Below are positions 45,605 to 53,583 of a stretch of 64,000 bases of DNA, in pieces. A program made the translations under genes and the position numbers. The DNA comes from Rhizobium sp. Root482. Its GTDB lineage: Bacteria > Pseudomonadota > Alphaproteobacteria > Rhizobiales > Rhizobiaceae. The stretch covers positions 24,580 through 88,579 of the forward strand of contig NZ_LMFA01000006.1 in the NCBI RefSeq assembly GCF_001426565.1. Direction: 5' to 3'. Under the pieces are notes generated by a model. The model did not search any database. It saw nothing but the letters and a program-made list of their open reading frames with translations, and had not been told where the DNA came from. Each line of letters starts with the position of its first letter. Within the stretch, counting starts at the first letter, position 1.

Positions 45605-46357
45605 ATGAACCGACATACCATCTCGATCCTCGCACTCGCCTTCGCCACCAGCATCATCGCCTTTTCGGCGCAGGCCGCGGAAGTCAAAAACATCGTCATC
45701 GTCCATGGCGCACTTGCCGACGGTTCGGGCTGGCGCAACGCATCCGATATCCTCGTCAAGCGCGGGTTCAATGTCACGATCGTGCAGCAGCCGATGACGT
45801 CGCTCGCCGACGATATCGCTGCCACCAACCGGGTGCTCGATCTGCAGGACGGCCCGACGCTTCTCGTCGGTCACAGCTATGGCGGCATGGTGATTACCGA
45901 AGCTGGCCACAATCCCGTTGTCGCTGGTCTCGTGTATGTCGCGGCGTTTCAGCCGGACCAGGGTGAAAGCCTCCTCAGCCTCGCAAGTTCGAAGCCTGCT
46001 GGCGGCATGAATATCCGCGAGACAAAGGACGGGAAATATCTCTATCTCGACCCCGCCGCATTCGCGAACGACTTCGCCGCGGACCTACCGAAAGACGACG
46101 CCGCGTTTCTGGCAAGGTCGCAGGTCTTCGCCTCGAAAGAAGCCTTCTCGGCCAAGATAGAGAATCCCGCTTGGAAGACGAAACGCAGCTGGTCCATTGT
46201 TGCGACCGAAGACAGATCCATTAATCCTGAACTGGAACGTGAGATGGCGAAACGTGCCAGCAGCAGCGTGACCCAGATCAAATCCAGCCATGCCGTCTTC
46301 GCCTCGCATCCCGAAAAGGTTGCTGACGTCATTGAGAAGGCGGCGAAGGCACTCTAG
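45605..46357 (+). CDS. Secreted alpha/beta hydrolase
   Basis: 250-residue hydrolase with a signal peptide (ILALAFATSIIAFSAQAAE, cleavage after AQA). Catalytic features: VHGALADGSGWR, nucleophile LLVGHSYGGMV and His in SHAVFASHPEKVA. Similar to secreted esterases often found beside DipZ. ACAGGAGTAAAACGC is a good ribosome site 42 bp after dipZ. Confidence 0.85.
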   Translation: MNRHTISILALAFATSIIAFSAQAAEVKNIVIVHGALADGSGWRNASDILVKRGFNVTIVQQPMTSLADDIAATNRVLDLQDGPTLLVGHSYGGMVITEAGHNPVVAGLVYVAAFQPDQGESLLSLASSKPAGGMNIRETKDGKYLYLDPAAFANDFAADLPKDDAAFLARSQVFASKEAFSAKIENPAWKTKRSWSIVATEDRSINPELEREMAKRASSSVTQIKSSHAVFASHPEKVADVIEKAAKAL

Positions 46358-46369
46358 CGCGGGCAAAAA

Positions 46370-46397
46370 GTGGCGATCCGGCAACCTGGATCGCCAC
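46370..46397. terminator. Stem-loop terminator
   Basis: Perfect 10-bp stem GTGGCGATCC/GGATCGCCAC with an 8-base loop just after the hydrolase stop. T-run is clearer on the minus strand. Confidence 0.6.
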
Positions 46398-46638
46398 TGA
46401 ATTCTTCGCCTTGATGGGATCAGAACCGTCGACAACTTAACCTGGTTTAGCTAAGTCGCTGGTTTGTTTGAAAGTCTTTTGGCATAAGCCGCTATTATGG
46501 AACGACTAGCATCGGCGCTTGAAGCCGTCTCGCGCTACCTGTTGGATCCAGTGTTGCTATCGGCGGAACTTGGCACAAGCGGAATTTGCAGCGGATGGCG
46601 TGAAGCGCTATATTCGAGACAAGGAAAGAAGATCTACG

Positions 46639-46812
46639 ATGCTTTTGAAGAAGTACCGCGAAAACAAGGAAGCCCTGAAGCAGATTGGCCGGGAAGCTCT
46701 TGCCGAGAGCCGTCGCATGGGTTTGTCGATCTCTGCCAAGGACAAGCAGAACGAAGCAAAGGATCGATCGACAACCGAGTGCAAGGATCGCGTCCCGGCG
46801 ACGGTGAGGTAG
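46639..46812 (+). CDS. Small antitoxin-like protein upstream of zeta-like ATPase
   Basis: 57-residue charged protein (MLLKKYRENKEALKQIGREA, then LAESRRMGLSI). Short proteins containing REALEESRRMG-like helices commonly precede zeta-toxin-like ATPases in rhizobia, where they are thought to be antitoxins. ATG 46639 follows AAGGAAAGAAG. It sits 10 bp before the zeta-like gene, which is itself broken, so the pair is probably non-functional. Function is inferred. Confidence 0.5.
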   Translation: MLLKKYRENKEALKQIGREALAESRRMGLSISAKDKQNEAKDRSTTECKDRVPATVR

Positions 46813-46822
46813 CAGTCGCTTC

Positions 46823-47179
46823 ATGCCGGAATTGTCATGCATCCTCCTCGCAGGGCCGAATGGCTCCGGCAAGTCTTCCGCGTTCGCGAAGCTCGATCTC
46901 GAAGGTGTCTGGATCAACGCAGATGAAATCGCCAAGGCGATACCCTCGGACCACGATGGCAGATCGACCGACATGCAGGCTGGCAAAGCTGCACTCCTGA
47001 AAATTGCCGAGATGATCGAAGCCCGGCAAAGCTTTATTTTCGAGACGACACTGAGCAGCATGCACTACGGAAGAGGTCAACAAGGAGCTGGAGGAACATT
47101 CCAGTCGGATCCTTCGAAGCGTTTCGAGATGCAATCCAAAGCCTGCTGGCATAAAATGACAGCGGTATGTTCGAACTGA
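46823..47179 (+). pseudogene. Zeta-toxin-like ATPase, 3'-truncated
   Basis: N-terminal ~80 residues match zeta/UNG-kinase-like ATPases: Walker A LAGPNGSGKSSAF, INADEIAK and the FIFETTLSS strand. After this point the family sequence is lost, and the frame runs 36 residues of unrelated character to a stop at 47179, next to IS3 remnants. A second frame over 47075-47150 encodes EVNKELEEHSSRILRS and may be what remains of another gene. No active kinase is expected. Confidence 0.65.
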
Positions 47180-47464
47180 TCAAACTGCTCGATACCGTGT
47201 ATCGGACCCTATCGGCCCGATCTCGAAGCCTTCCCGCTTCAATTGTCGCCAGACCTTACGAACGCCATAGACCCGGAAGTTCTGGTCGAGGACACGACGT
47301 ATCTCGATCTTCAGGCTGATATCGCTGCGGGCGCGGATCGACAGGCGATCCACATCCAATCGCTTGGCGACGTTCTCGTAGTAGGTTGACGGGGCAATCG
47401 GCAGCAGTCTGCAGATCGGCTCGACCCGGAACACTCCGCGGCGTTCGTCGATGAACGAGATCAT
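47180..47464 (-). pseudogene. IS3-family transposase OrfB, 5' fragment
   Basis: About 82 residues of an IS3-type OrfB ([47 protein letters not shown]). The family sequence ends at FEI near 47212; the DDE catalytic core is missing. Overlaps orfA by 4 bp as in intact IS3 elements. Confidence 0.8.
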
Positions 47465-47840
47465 CGTTTGGAGGGGCGGCCGAGCTCCACCTGGGCAAAA
47501 TATGCCGACGCCTTACGAAGAATCTCGTTGGTCTGTCGAAGCTCCCGGTTCTCCCGCTCAAGAGGCTTGATCTTCTCGGCCATATCGCTCGGCAGACCTG
47601 CTCGTTTGCCGCTGTCGACTTCGGCCTTCTTGACCCATTCATTGAGCGTCTGCGCCGTGCAGCCGATCTTGGCGGCGATTGAAGACACTGCCGCCCATCG
47701 CGAGGAATGCTCGCCTTCGTGATCCAAAACCATCCGCACGGCTCGGGCGCGGACTTCAGGAGAGAATTTGTTCGTCGCCTTGCTCATATCGGCTCCACTT
47801 TCTCAGAAGTTGGAACCTCCGGCAAACTCGGGGCGGTTCA
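47200..47840 (-). mobile_element. Truncated IS3-family insertion sequence
   Basis: Complete 5' end with inverted repeat TGAACCGCCCCGAGTTTG reading inward from 47840, followed by orfA and the first quarter of orfB; the other end is lost at about 47212. The loss of the 3' end may have happened with the damage to the zeta-like gene. Confidence 0.75.
47461..47787 (-). CDS. IS3-family transposase OrfA
   Basis: 108-residue DNA-binding Orf[20 protein letters not shown], helix-turn-helix [17 protein letters not shown] and leucine-zipper-like [18 protein letters not shown]. Intact but the partner OrfB is truncated, so the element cannot move on its own. Confidence 0.85.
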   Translation of the reverse strand: MSKATNKFSPEVRARAVRMVLDHEGEHSSRWAAVSSIAAKIGCTAQTLNEWVKKAEVDSGKRAGLPSDMAEKIKPLERENRELRQTNEILRKASAYFAQVELGRPSKR

Positions 47841-47868
47841 CTATTCGGGCTTGGCTAATCTGGGGGCG

Positions 47869-47921
47869 GCACGCGTGACCAAGTCGTCGCGCGGAACCTG
47901 CACCGAAAACATGTCAAACTG
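47869..47921 (-). pseudogene. Remnant of a DnaQ-like exonuclease 5' end
   Basis: Minus-strand codons read FDMFSVQVPRDDLVTR, against FDMFSEQAARDPMVTR at the start of the exonuclease gene (19447-19500). Only about 20 codons remain; the copy ends at the IS3 inverted repeat region. A relic of a second exonuclease gene. Confidence 0.5.
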
Positions 47922-48081
47922 TCTCGCTCCTAGGGGCCGATTTTCCTAGTGCGCCTAAAGCCTTTGCGCCCCAACCAAGCCCATGCAGCCGCAACGTGGC
48001 CACCACCTCATCAGCCTGAAGCATATCTCCATCCTGAATCGTTCGCGACAATGCAGAATCCGCTGAAACGTCAATCTTCAT
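47914..48081 (-). pseudogene. IS21 IstA-like N-terminal remnant
   Basis: A short frame contains DMLQADEVVATLRLHGLGWGAKALG, which resembles the helix-turn-helix start of rhizobial IS21 transposases (ADEVVxMxRLHxLGWGAKRIAxELG). The recognition helix and the rest of the transposase are absent. Confidence 0.35.
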
Positions 48082-48266
48082 CCATCCGGGTTGGCAAAAT
48101 CCGTGAGCGGGATCAGACAGACATGTCTCTATTTGCAAGTTTCAGGCATGGGATGGCGAAACGCACGTAGTAAGCAGACGAAGTAGGGCCCTTGAACTCC
48201 TCATCAGATAATGGTTGAGTTCGGATATTGCTACAGTCGGTCAATATCCAACTTAAGGGCCAATCA

Positions 48267-48566
48267 ATGATTACGGGTCCCCAGTGCCGTGCGGCAAGAG
48301 CACTTGTCGAAGTTTCTCGAGCCAAACTGGCTCTTCGTTCGCACGTCGATGAATCCATTGTTGAGAAATTCGAGCGCATGATCGACAGTCCGGAACCGGA
48401 CGTGATAGCGGCGCTTGCGGAGGCGTTACAAGACCTAGGCGCCGTCTTCATCGAGGAGAATGGCGGTGGCATCGGCGTTCGGCTCAAATTTAATAGTTCG
48501 GATGCAAAGCGGATCGCTCGCCTCGAGGGAGAAGGCGGCATCGTCGCGAACGATAGGGTTCCCTGA
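48267..48566 (+). CDS. XRE-like helix-turn-helix protein
   Basis: 99-residue protein of a rhizobial single-domain regulator type: MITGPQCRAARALVEVSRAK, DESIVEKFERMI and GAVFIEENGGGIGVRL. The region around residues 20-50 corresponds to an XRE-type helix-turn-helix. ATG 48267 follows TTAAGGGCC. Target unknown. Confidence 0.7.
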   Translation: MITGPQCRAARALVEVSRAKLALRSHVDESIVEKFERMIDSPEPDVIAALAEALQDLGAVFIEENGGGIGVRLKFNSSDAKRIARLEGEGGIVANDRVP

Positions 48567-48998
48567 TAAATCACACTCCAAAACCTCTACGCTGCGACGA
48601 CTTCGCCCAACTGGACGAGGCGGCAATGTCGGTGTAGTTGGAGACGCCCGCTGCGATTTCGGCGCGATGGGAGCGCCTCCTGAAATGTCTCCAGGCTCTG
48701 CGAGTAGATGTTGCACGCTGAAACGAATTCCGGCGCGCTTCCAGTTCCTGACCGCCGAGGCCGTTGCCGATGTCGTGGCGCATACAGGCGTCGCCGACGC
48801 CGCTCCCGGATCAATGGCAGCCGAGGCAAACGCGTCGGGTGCAGGACCATCGTCTCGACGTTGGCCCTGCACCCGACCGACCATCTTAAAGCGCAAATAC
48901 CCTGTCGCGATAGTCCGTCACCGAGCGAGGCGAAAGCGTTCCCGTGGCGCGAGTTAGGTTACCATACAGCGGCAGGCACTTCTTTGATCAAGTTTGCT
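48567..48998. other. Gene-poor stretch containing a 12-bp perfect inverted repeat
   Basis: No convincing gene on either strand. Contains inverted repeat GTCGGGTGCAGG (48834-48845) and CCTGCACCCGAC (48866-48877) with a 20-base loop that itself has a short CGTC/GACG stem. No T-run, so not a simple terminator. Confidence 0.5.
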
Positions 48999-49745
48999 TC
49001 ACGCTGATACACCTCCCCCAGATACCGCCCCGGGTTGAAGCGGATATCTGTGCAGTCTCCCATCTAAGGCAAAACGCGACGCATTGCCCGCAAGATAAAT
49101 ATGGTGCACGGCGTCGGCGCGGCCGCTGATGAGGCTGATGTCATCGCGACGCCATCGCCACGGCAGGGCGTCTAGCCGCTCTTCGAATTTAACCGATGCT
49201 GTCGCGGACCAAAAGGCGGCGATCCCGTCCGGTGCAAGTCGGCGATAGACGGCGTTAAGTCCGCTCTCGCCGTAGATCGCGTCATTCGTTTCGCGCACGG
49301 TGTATTCGGGGCCGTTGTCGGTATCCATGAGAATTATGTCATAGTCGCTGCCGTTCCGCTCAAGAAGGCGCTGGACGTTGACCACGCGGAGATTGACCCG
49401 ACTGTCGCGCAACGGATGACCAGCCAGATGGCCAATATGCTGCCGGTTCCAGTCGACGATCTCCGGCACAAGTTCGCAAACGGTCACTTCAGTATCGCCA
49501 CTGATCCAGTCGAGGGTCGCGCGTAGTGTGAAGCCCATGCCTAGGCCTGCGATTAGTACGCGACGCACAGATTGTCCATGAAGCCGAAGGGTTCGTTCCG
49601 CCAGGAGGGTTTCCGATCGGTGATTGATGTTAGACATGAGTTCCAGTCCGTTGAAGCGTATCTCGTAGAGATCGCCCTTTCGACGCAGGGTGATCTCGTC
49701 GCCGGCGGAGTTCGAGGCCCGGGCGAGTTCAGTCCATAGAGTCAT
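48999..49745 (-). CDS. Spermidine-synthase-like protein (class I SAM fold)
   Basis: 248-residue protein with the spermidine/spermine synthase fold: VLIAGLGMGFTLRATLDW (nucleotide loop), TVCELVPEIVDWNR (acidic residue binding the ribose) and ILMDTDNGPEY in the active-site position. It lacks the usual polyamine gatekeeper residues that I would expect for a true aminopropyltransferase, so substrate is open. ATG 49745 follows AAGGAAACGAT. 85 bp after the PtsN-like gene on the same strand. Confidence 0.8.
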   Translation of the reverse strand: MTLWTELARASNSAGDEITLRRKGDLYEIRFNGLELMSNINHRSETLLAERTLRLHGQSVRRVLIAGLGMGFTLRATLDWISGDTEVTVCELVPEIVDWNRQHIGHLAGHPLRDSRVNLRVVNVQRLLERNGSDYDIILMDTDNGPEYTVRETNDAIYGESGLNAVYRRLAPDGIAAFWSATASVKFEERLDALPWRWRRDDISLISGRADAVHHIYLAGNASRFALDGRLHRYPLQPGAVSGGGVSA

Positions 49746-49830
49746 ATCGTTTCCTTGCGTTCTTTCATCGGCGCACGCGTCTGCGGCGACCGTCAATCCA
49801 CAATCGGCTGGTCTTCCGGGCTGTCGCTGC

Positions 49831-50322
49831 TCAGGTGCGCGGCAACCCGTTGCCATGGCTGGCAACACGAACCCGAAGCGAAGTGGGGCAGCTTAGCGCG
49901 CTGCCGCGGGCATGAAGAAGGCTACGAATGAGTCCCGGCGCGCCTGATGTCCGAACCGCCTGCAAGACGGCAGGATCGGAGACAACCCGACTTGCCAGCG
50001 AAGAGAACCTGACGAAGTCGCCAACCCTATGCCGAGGCCATATCAATGCCAGAACCACATCGACGCGGAGGTGGTCCGGGGCGTCGAATTCGACAGGGGT
50101 TGCAAGGCTTATGAGCGAGAGGGCTGGTCGAGGGCACTCCCATGGTACGGCATGCGGCATAGCAACCCCCTTGCCGAGGGCGGTGGAGCCCAGCGCCTCT
50201 CTACCCGAGAGCGCGGCTCTTGCGTCCCCATAGGCCATGTCGACAGTTTCGGCGAGCCGGTCGGCGGCAAGAGCGATTGCTGCATCCTTGTGTGGCGCGA
50301 TGGCTGAGAGCGATATGTCCAT
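49831..50322 (-). CDS. PTS IIA-like (PtsN family) protein
   Basis: About 163-residue phosphotransfer protein of the IIA-Ntr type. Phospho-acceptor H57 lies in GKGVAMPHAVPW, after LSGREALGSTALG. Several starts are possible (ATG 50322, ATG 50367, TTG 50394); 50322 is chosen because the fold begins with MDISLSAIAPHKDAA. May regulate carbon/nitrogen or stress functions. Neighbour of DUF1127 and a spermidine-synthase-like gene. Confidence 0.75.
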   Translation of the reverse strand: MDISLSAIAPHKDAAIALAADRLAETVDMAYGDARAALSGREALGSTALGKGVAMPHAVPWECPRPALSLISLATPVEFDAPDHLRVDVVLALIWPRHRVGDFVRFSSLASRVVSDPAVLQAVRTSGAPGLIRSLLHARGSALSCPTSLRVRVASHGNGLPRT

Positions 50323-50422
50323 TGTGAGGAAATGTTCGTGAGTGTCCAAAATACTCTCCAACGGCATCCGATAGGCGCCCGAACGGTCTTGCAAAGATGA
50401 ACAGCTTGATTTTGATCTGAAA

Positions 50423-50497
50423 TCAAATCACGACGAATGCAGTAATCATCAAAGAAAGGAGACCAACTGCCACGATCGTCCTGGTCACCATGTCCAT
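50423..50497 (-). CDS. 24-residue hydrophobic microprotein (candidate)
   Basis: Very short frame: a basic/acidic start (MDMVTRT) followed by one hydrophobic helix (IVAVGLLSLMITAFVVI). A strong ribosome site AAGGAGAAAATAC precedes the ATG. It lies between the DUF1127 gene and the PtsN-like gene on the same strand. Single-helix microproteins are often stress-related, but function is unknown. Confidence 0.5.
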   Translation of the reverse strand: MDMVTRTIVAVGLLSLMITAFVVI

Positions 50498-50565
50498 GTA
50501 TTTTCTCCTTGTCCGAAACTAGCGAGCGCCCGGAAACGGGAAGCCACAAGCAATCTGTCGGCGTT

Positions 50566-50778
50566 CTAGGAAACAAGACGTGCGGCGACGCGTGTAATCT
50601 CATTCCGCGAAATGCCGATGTCTTCCAGCTGCCTGTCGTCGAGTTGATGAAGCGCGGCCGCTGCCCGGCGGTATTGCCAACGCCCAACGGCGCGTAGAAC
50701 GAGACCTGCCAAAGTCGTGCGAATGCCGAGCGCGAGACGCGATGCGGGAACGGTCGTTGACGGGTTGAATTCAGACAT
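50566..50778 (-). CDS. DUF1127 protein (long form)
   Basis: 70-residue DUF1127 protein. A hydrophobic/amphipathic N-terminal part precedes the family core WQYRRAAAALHQLDDRQLEDIGISRNEITRVAARL. Second DUF1127 gene of the window; unlike the one at 18211 it has no CCUCCUCCC hairpins downstream, but a hydrophobic microprotein instead. Start ATG 50778; an upstream in-frame extension reaches into the promoter. Confidence 0.82.
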   Translation of the reverse strand: MSEFNPSTTVPASRLALGIRTTLAGLVLRAVGRWQYRRAAAALHQLDDRQLEDIGISRNEITRVAARLVS

Positions 50779-51080
50779 GATTGTTGCTCCATTCAAAGAG
50801 TTCACTTGCGCCGCACGAAGGATGCGCAGCGACGCGCATAGCAACTGCTACGTTCACTGCGAGCGCGCTGTCGATCTGCATGATTGTCTTTGAACCCCGA
50901 CGCGGCGAACATGTGCGTTCAAGCCGCTCGGGGCTAGGAGCGGGTCAGGGATGGCGCTGGAAAAGCCGCCGTAACAGCTAATCCCACTTTCTTAAGAAGG
51001 AAGTTTAACATGTGGAGTATCTAATGTTTTTAGGAGGCCGTTTCAAGCGTATGAGCCCGAGTGCGACCTCTTGACGCCAC
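50779..51080. other. Intergenic stretch without recognised gene
   Basis: About 300 bp between DUF1127 and IS5 remnants. Probably holds the DUF1127 promoter; I see no clear sigma-factor consensus, terminator or gene. Confidence 0.4.
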
Positions 51081-51326
51081 TTAGGCCATGTTGACAAAGT
51101 GCGGCAGCCAAACCCTTGCTGCGGCTAGCGCAAGGAAGGCTTCGAAGGATTTTCGGGTCTTGTCGTAGCGGGTTGCAATGCGACGAAACTGTTTAAGTCT
51201 ATTGAACATCCATCCTTGTAAGAGGCGCTCTTCGGAAGCGACGCAAGCGCGCTGTACGATTGGGTTGAACGTCAGGCAGCCTGGTCTGATCTGCCGTTCA
51301 TCGTGCTTACCAGTCGACAGGATCAA
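51081..51326 (-). pseudogene. IS5-family (IS427-like) transposase C-terminal remnant
   Basis: Minus-strand codons read FNRLKQFRRIATRYDKTRKS then FEAFLALAAARVWLPHFVN, which is the conserved C terminus of IS5/IS427 transposases (the N-x-x-K-x-x-R-R-I-A-T-R-Y-D motif). The rest of the transposase is not recognisable upstream, so only about the last 45 codons survive. Confidence 0.7.
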
Positions 51327-51829
51327 CCCGGCATAGTCGAGTGCCCATGACGCCGTTTAAATTTGCTTCTGCGAGAGGTTCGCGGTTCTGTCGGTGACCT
51401 ATCTTCGGCAGAACCCTGGAGCAGCGCAGGCAAGAAAATGCGTTCTCGCCTATCCGCTTGCTTGGTCGCGGATACGGGATCGATGCGGCGATCGAGTTGT
51501 TTACGCAGTTAATATTCGTTCGAGCGTTACTTCTGCTCATGCCGACGCAGAAATCCGTGAACGGGCCCGCGCTCGCCGACGCCATTGGCCGGGCGCAGAA
51601 GCCTTACTTGGCTAGCGCCTTGATATGGCTCATCCAAGAGTTTTTGGCGCCATAAGCAGCAAAAAGTGAACCATGCAGCCCGCGAACGCCACGTTCCCGA
51701 CGTCGTTGCCCCACGCGTGGCCGCCCGGAGCCGCGCTCCACCTCCGATCGCGTGCCTTTGAAAGCATCTTGCGGTTGCCGCGCGAAGGTTGAAAGCTAAC
51801 CGATTGCTCGGTCCCTCGAGCGAATAGGG
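51327..51829. other. Gene-poor stretch, possible IS remnants
   Basis: About 500 bp with only short overlapping frames on both strands and no recognised protein motif. Lies between the IS5 remnant and an intact small gene; likely decayed mobile DNA. Confidence 0.35.
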
Positions 51830-52105
51830 TTACGCGCGGTCGTAGGTGAATGACGTCAGCAGGGTGGTCACGAAATTGCTCGCCCGTTCTTTAACGAGCA
51901 TTTCCGTCCATTCATCGGTGCCACGAAGCCTCAGGTCCGTATAGATGCTATCGACTGCGGCTTCCTCAATCCGCTTGATATGCGCCTTGAAGGCTGCCTC
52001 GCCGCCAACTTGATACATATCACGGATGACCATGCGCAGGATTTCCTGCATCGCGATTTGCCAGGATGTGTTGATCGACTGAATTTCGTTGGTATCCGGT
52101 GCCAT
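51830..52105 (-). CDS. Conserved hypothetical protein, 91 residues
   Basis: All-helical soluble protein (SWQIAMQEILRMVIRDMYQVG, FKAHIKRIEEAAVDSIYTDL) of unknown function. ATG 52105 follows TAGGAGCCGAC. It lies 66 bp downstream of the DUF6481 gene on the same strand. No motif recognised. Confidence 0.65.
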   Translation of the reverse strand: MAPDTNEIQSINTSWQIAMQEILRMVIRDMYQVGGEAAFKAHIKRIEEAAVDSIYTDLRLRGTDEWTEMLVKERASNFVTTLLTSFTYDRA

Positions 52106-52171
52106 GTCGGCTCCTATGGTGTGTGCTTTCGCAGTGTGGAGGTAGCAGATGGTCCGCGCGGACACTCAAGG

Positions 52172-52552
52172 CTAAGCTTGTCTCGCCTTGCGCTGTGCGT
52201 AGCGCCGGTCGCGCTCGGCCTTTCGCGCCGCCTCATCTTCGATCACGCGCGCTATACGGGCTTTCTCGGCGCCTTCCCGAGCTTCAGTTTCGGCCAGCAC
52301 TTCGGCCTCCGCGGCGGCTCGGCGTTCTGCCGCCAGGTTCTCGGCTCGCGCGCGCTCCTCGTGCTTTATCCTGTCCCGTTCAACGCGTCGTTCCTCACGT
52401 CCCTGCGCAAGGGCCGCGCGTTCTTCCTGCCTTGCCACTTTACCTGGTTCGGCCGCAGTCTGTGCCGCACGGTAGGCGTGGAGAAGAGAAATCTTTGCGT
52501 CTTTGGATGCTACCCGACGGTCAGAGAGCTCGTTTTTTCTGTCGTTCTTCAA
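52172..52552 (-). CDS. DUF6481-like highly charged coiled-coil protein
   Basis: 126-residue Arg/Glu/Ala-rich protein with an almost continuous helix (residues 20-125), e.g. REERRVERDRIKHEERARAE and EDEAARKAERDRRYAQRKAR. This composition and the MKNDxKNELSDRR start match the rhizobial DUF6481 family as I remember it. Function unknown; probably soluble, possibly nucleic-acid or stress related. Confidence 0.7.
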   Translation of the reverse strand: MKNDRKNELSDRRVASKDAKISLLHAYRAAQTAAEPGKVARQEERAALAQGREERRVERDRIKHEERARAENLAAERRAAAEAEVLAETEAREGAEKARIARVIEDEAARKAERDRRYAQRKARQA

Positions 52553-52698
52553 ATCGTCATCCTGATAATCGGTTCTGCGCTTTGGTCAGCGCGGTATGGC
52601 CCGTTGGCAATTGGCGCCGATTTGGCCGTGTCTGTCGGCCATATCCTTCGCCCGACGCACCTCCCAACCTGAGCGTTTTGGCGTCGTGGCGCCCGGCC

Positions 52699-52806
52699 TC
52701 AGCTTCCATCCAGCTCGTCAACAGCGTTATTCGTTGCAAAGAGCTGCGGCTGGATATTGCTGAGCGCGAACTCAGCCCGTTCGCGTAAACTATGTGTTTC
52801 GGCCAT
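52699..52806 (-). CDS. Small open frame, 35 residues (candidate or frameshifted)
   Basis: MAETHSLRERAEFALSNIQP followed by QLFATNNAVDELDGS. A strong ribosome site TTAGGAGCTTCG precedes the ATG. The neighbouring frame continues without a start (AGRHDAKTLRLGGASGEG), so this may be the 5' part of a longer gene broken by a frameshift, or a real small protein. Confidence 0.4.
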   Translation of the reverse strand: MAETHSLRERAEFALSNIQPQLFATNNAVDELDGS

Positions 52807-52849
52807 CGAAGCTCCTAATGGCTTCGACCGGCGGCCCGAAACGAAAAAA

Positions 52850-52867
52850 GCCAGGCAGGCGCCTGGC
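52850..52867 (-). terminator. Intrinsic terminator of the cold-shock gene
   Basis: Perfect 7-bp stem GCCAGGC/GCCTGGC with a 4-base loop, followed on the minus strand by TTTTTTCG. Lies 62 bp past the csp stop. Confidence 0.8.
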
Positions 52868-52929
52868 TTAAATTAGTCGCGCTCCCAGCAGTGCCAGTAC
52901 ATCCGTGGACAAAGGGAAGCAGATATCAA

Positions 52930-53139
52930 TCAAGCGGACTGAAGATTGCAGGCCGACATCTTGCCTGACTTGTTGTCGCGCTCCAGATCGTAGCCGAGCT
53001 TCTGGCCTTCGACGATTTCGCGCATTCCAGCACGTTCCACAGCGGAGATGTGAACGAACGCATCAGCACCGCCATTGTCGGGCTGAATGAAGCCGAAGCC
53101 TTTGGTGGAATTAAACCATTTTACTGTGCCTGTGGTCAT
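52930..53139 (-). CDS. Cold-shock domain protein (CspA family)
   Basis: 69-residue single OB-fold RNA chaperone. RNP1 is GFGFIQPDNG and RNP2 is DAFVHISAVERAG. ATG 53139 opens the fold (MTTGTVKWFNSTKGFGFI) after AAAGGGTTCATCAC; an ATG 18 bp upstream is less likely. A strong intrinsic terminator follows. Confidence 0.92.
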   Translation of the reverse strand: MTTGTVKWFNSTKGFGFIQPDNGGADAFVHISAVERAGMREIVEGQKLGYDLERDNKSGKMSACNLQSA

Positions 53140-53583
53140 TGTGATGAACCCTTTCAAAGCAAGATTAATCGGCCGCAGAACAGAGGCTCCGCGGGTCGTC
53201 GTAACGATTGATTTTGAAAGGGAAGTTCGTCAGGCGCGGTGCTAATCGCGCGGCAACCAAAGTTCAGCAAGCAAAAGATCGATAAACCTTCGATAGAGGA
53301 AATGGCCCGATAAGTCAACTTTTAGTTTTGACGCCGTGGATAGGATATGACCTCCTCGTCGAAAACACATGCAACGATCGTGATCTAACACAGATTGCCA
53401 CAACTGCTTCGTAAAATGCCAAGTGATCAAGATCCTGAACGTACCCAAGCGCCATCTCCGGCCGAGTGTTCTGCCCCGCCGAGCCCCACGCCCCTCACCG
53501 GAATTCGGCAATTGGTTGGAACGTCAGCCTCGCTGAGCTTATTCGGGTTATTGGCCGACTAAGCTGTTTGATCAGTTGGAACG
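53140..53583. other. Csp leader and gene-free stretch
   Basis: About 440 bp without a recognisable gene. The part nearest csp is probably its long 5' leader, usual for cold-shock genes. No other structure seen. Confidence 0.4.

Noticed and set aside
46495..47061. Minus-strand frame opposite the zeta-like module
   Set aside because: Zeta-like Walker A and the small upstream gene on the plus strand are better supported.
48435..48957. Overlapping frames on both strands after the XRE-like gene
   Set aside because: No motif, no consistent ribosome site, and a strong inverted repeat in the middle; treated as non-coding.
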